64,000 nucleotides of DNA from Vibrio qingdaonensis (GTDB lineage: Bacteria > Pseudomonadota > Gammaproteobacteria > Enterobacterales > Vibrionaceae), in contig NZ_JAKRRY010000002.1 of NCBI RefSeq assembly GCF_026191675.1, positions 1 to 64,000 of the forward strand. Direction: 5' to 3'. The notes under the pieces were generated by a model, which worked only from the letters and a program-made list of their open reading frames with translations, had not been told where the DNA came from and made no database searches. Within the stretch, counting starts at the first letter, position 1; every line of letters begins with the position of its first letter. The position numbers were made by a program, and so were the translations under genes. Shown here one piece after another: positions 62,973 to 64,000 of the stretch.

Positions 62973-63842
62973 TTACTGCTTTGCTTGAACAATCAACGTT
63001 GCCAGTTCAGCAAATCCATATCCACCATTGTTCACAGTGATATAGCTTGGTTTTGCACGGAGTTGTGGTAGCCATCGAGTAATATTGTTGACGCCAAATG
63101 TCATGGGAAGCCATGCGAACATAGACTCGTCATTGAGGGAGTCACCAATGTAGGTGATGTGTTCGAGAGGTAAGGATTCTTGTGACAATTGTTGTAGGAG
63201 TAACTGCTCACTCGTCACTTGTTTACTGTGCTCGCCAATCCACACGTTAATATGAATCGAACTTTGTGTGGCTTTTACCTTATGACCTTCAATCGACAAT
63301 TGACGAATACGCGCCAGTAACTCTTGGCATGTGTCGCGATCAACCGCATCGCGGTCTTGGCCAATATTGATGGCGACATCGCAGTAGCGAAACGCTTGGT
63401 CATTAGCAAAATCAATATCGGGGTAGTCACGCAGAAGTTCTTTTAATGCCTCTAGCAATTGCGCTTGCTGATGCTTCATTGTTGCCATGGGCAACGTTGA
63501 CTCAATGTGAAACCCTTGACGGTTTTTCTGCATGGAAAAAGCGCCATTTTCGCCAATCACACTATGAACAGGCCATAATTTTGCGATTTGGTCACACCAT
63601 CCTGCACACGCGCCTGTCACCGCAATAACATGAACACCCACCTCCTTGAGTTGCGTTAGTGCTTCAAGGGTTTGAGCGGGTAGAGTGCCTTGCCATGTTA
63701 ATGTGTCATCAACATCAGTGAGCAACCATTGAATTCGTTTCAACGCTTCAGTCGGTGCCTCTGTTAATGGCTGCGGACTTTTAAGCGGTTGAGGCACAGC
63801 CGACGTGGTGGGAGGCAACATATTGTTCAGGGTGCTAGGCAT
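62973..63842 (-). CDS. HAD-family (Cof/IIB-type) phosphatase
   Basis: I start this 289-residue protein at MPSTLNNMLPP, whose ATG overlaps the end of the upstream ABC gene by 8 nt; the longer ORF has no support. HAD motif I is LLTDVDDTLTW, motif II VTGACAG and motif IV YIGDSLNDESMF. It resembles Cof-type and mannosyl-3-phosphoglycerate phosphatase-like sugar phosphatases. Coupling with a sugar-type ABC ATPase suggests a phosphorylated sugar or glyceryl compound as substrate. Confidence 0.85.
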   Translation of the reverse strand: MPSTLNNMLPPTTSAVPQPLKSPQPLTEAPTEALKRIQWLLTDVDDTLTWQGTLPAQTLEALTQLKEVGVHVIAVTGACAGWCDQIAKLWPVHSVIGENGAFSMQKNRQGFHIESTLPMATMKHQQAQLLEALKELLRDYPDIDFANDQAFRYCDVAINIGQDRDAVDRDTCQELLARIRQLSIEGHKVKATQSSIHINVWIGEHSKQVTSEQLLLQQLSQESLPLEHITYIGDSLNDESMFAWLPMTFGVNNITRWLPQLRAKPSYITVNNGGYGFAELATLIVQAKQ

Positions 63843-64000
63843 TGATGACCTCTGGCTTGTCTGCCGCATGAGCATCAAACGCAATGCGTTTTTCAGTCGT
63901 AGAGTCAAATAAGTGGACATGATTTAGGTCGATATCCAAACCCAGAATATCACCAATGTTGATGTTGCTGTGTCCTTCAACGCGCACAACCAGCTTTTGT
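63835..64000 (-). CDS. ABC transporter ATP-binding protein (UgpC/MalK type), C-terminal end only
   Basis: The last 54 residues of a gene running off the window edge are visible: KLVVRVEGHSNINIGDILGLDID then NHVHLFDSTTEKRI. This is the TOBE-type C-terminal domain of carbohydrate-uptake ATPases such as UgpC, MalK or MsmK. The ATPase motifs lie outside. The stop overlaps the HAD start by 8 nt. Confidence 0.8.
   Translation of the reverse strand, partial: QKLVVRVEGHSNINIGDILGLDIDLNHVHLFDSTTEKRIAFDAHAADKPEVINA

Overview
The window looks like chromosomal DNA of a marine gammaproteobacterium, most likely a Vibrio or close relative. The basis is the gene content: a complete Phe/Tyr catabolic set with TyrR-type operators, an aryl polyene (APE) cluster of the Vibrio fischeri type, BCCT and UgpC/MalK-type transporters, an LruC-domain secreted protein, a general porin, and a catB gene followed by a vestige resembling a Vibrio integron repeat. 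No rRNA, tRNA, CRISPR array, intact insertion sequence or phage was recognised.

Layout. (1) 1-1.9 kb: 5'-truncated catB with an attC-like remnant, then the hchA glyoxalase/deglycase. (2) 1.9-9.7 kb: aromatic amino acid catabolism. hppD-hmgA-fahA-maiA convert 4-hydroxyphenylpyruvate to fumarate and acetoacetate, aacS activates acetoacetate, and divergent phhA-phhB hydroxylate Phe to Tyr. TyrR-box palindromes precede hppD and phhA. (3) 9.9-10.6 kb: an SDR oxidoreductase. (4) 10.7-15.4 kb: an AT-richer accessory island and the most unusual part of the window. It holds a PatA/PatG-family (cyanobactin maturation) subtilisin-like protease, three small Cys-containing peptides that share the cyanobactin-type leader motif [LI]-P-x-Q-x-x-P-[VI]-x-R, a small secreted protein, an endonuclease/exonuclease/phosphatase-fold enzyme and an orphan ORF ending in an 8-bp repeat array. 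No YcaO cyclodehydratase, prenyltransferase or oxidase is nearby, so this appears to be a minimal cyanobactin-like RiPP locus outside cyanobacteria. (5) 16.6-24.3 kb: a complete L-fucose operon, fucR-P-I-K-U-A-O. (6) 24.4-34.6 kb: BCCT transporter, VOC protein, MASE1-CHASE-GGDEF-EAL protein, LruC protein with a lipoprotein, and a porin. (7) 34.9-39.0 kb: an scs-type (suppressor of copper sensitivity) thiol-redox operon. (8) 39.1-43.9 kb: a hybrid histidine kinase with HPt and an HD-GYP response regulator. (9) 44.6-61.8 kb: an 18-gene APE cluster (apeA-R) with an inserted tyrosine/histidine ammonia-lyase, transcribed divergently from the apeC/apeA gap. (10) 61.9-64 kb: two tandem paralogous lipoproteins, a HAD phosphatase and the end of a sugar-type ABC ATPase.

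The aromatic themes connect. PhhA makes tyrosine, HppD-HmgA-FahA-MaiA burn it, and the ammonia-lyase in the APE cluster could turn it into a 4-coumaroyl starter for the membrane-bound polyene pigment. A second recurring theme is short tandem duplications (period 8-19 bp) lying on or next to stop codons at several genes (maiA, fucK, the 15.2-kb ORF, the GGDEF-EAL gene, apeR, the ammonia-lyase gene, apeB).

All calls come from reading protein and DNA sequence by eye. No database search was run, and family names rest on recognised motifs and remembered family sequences.
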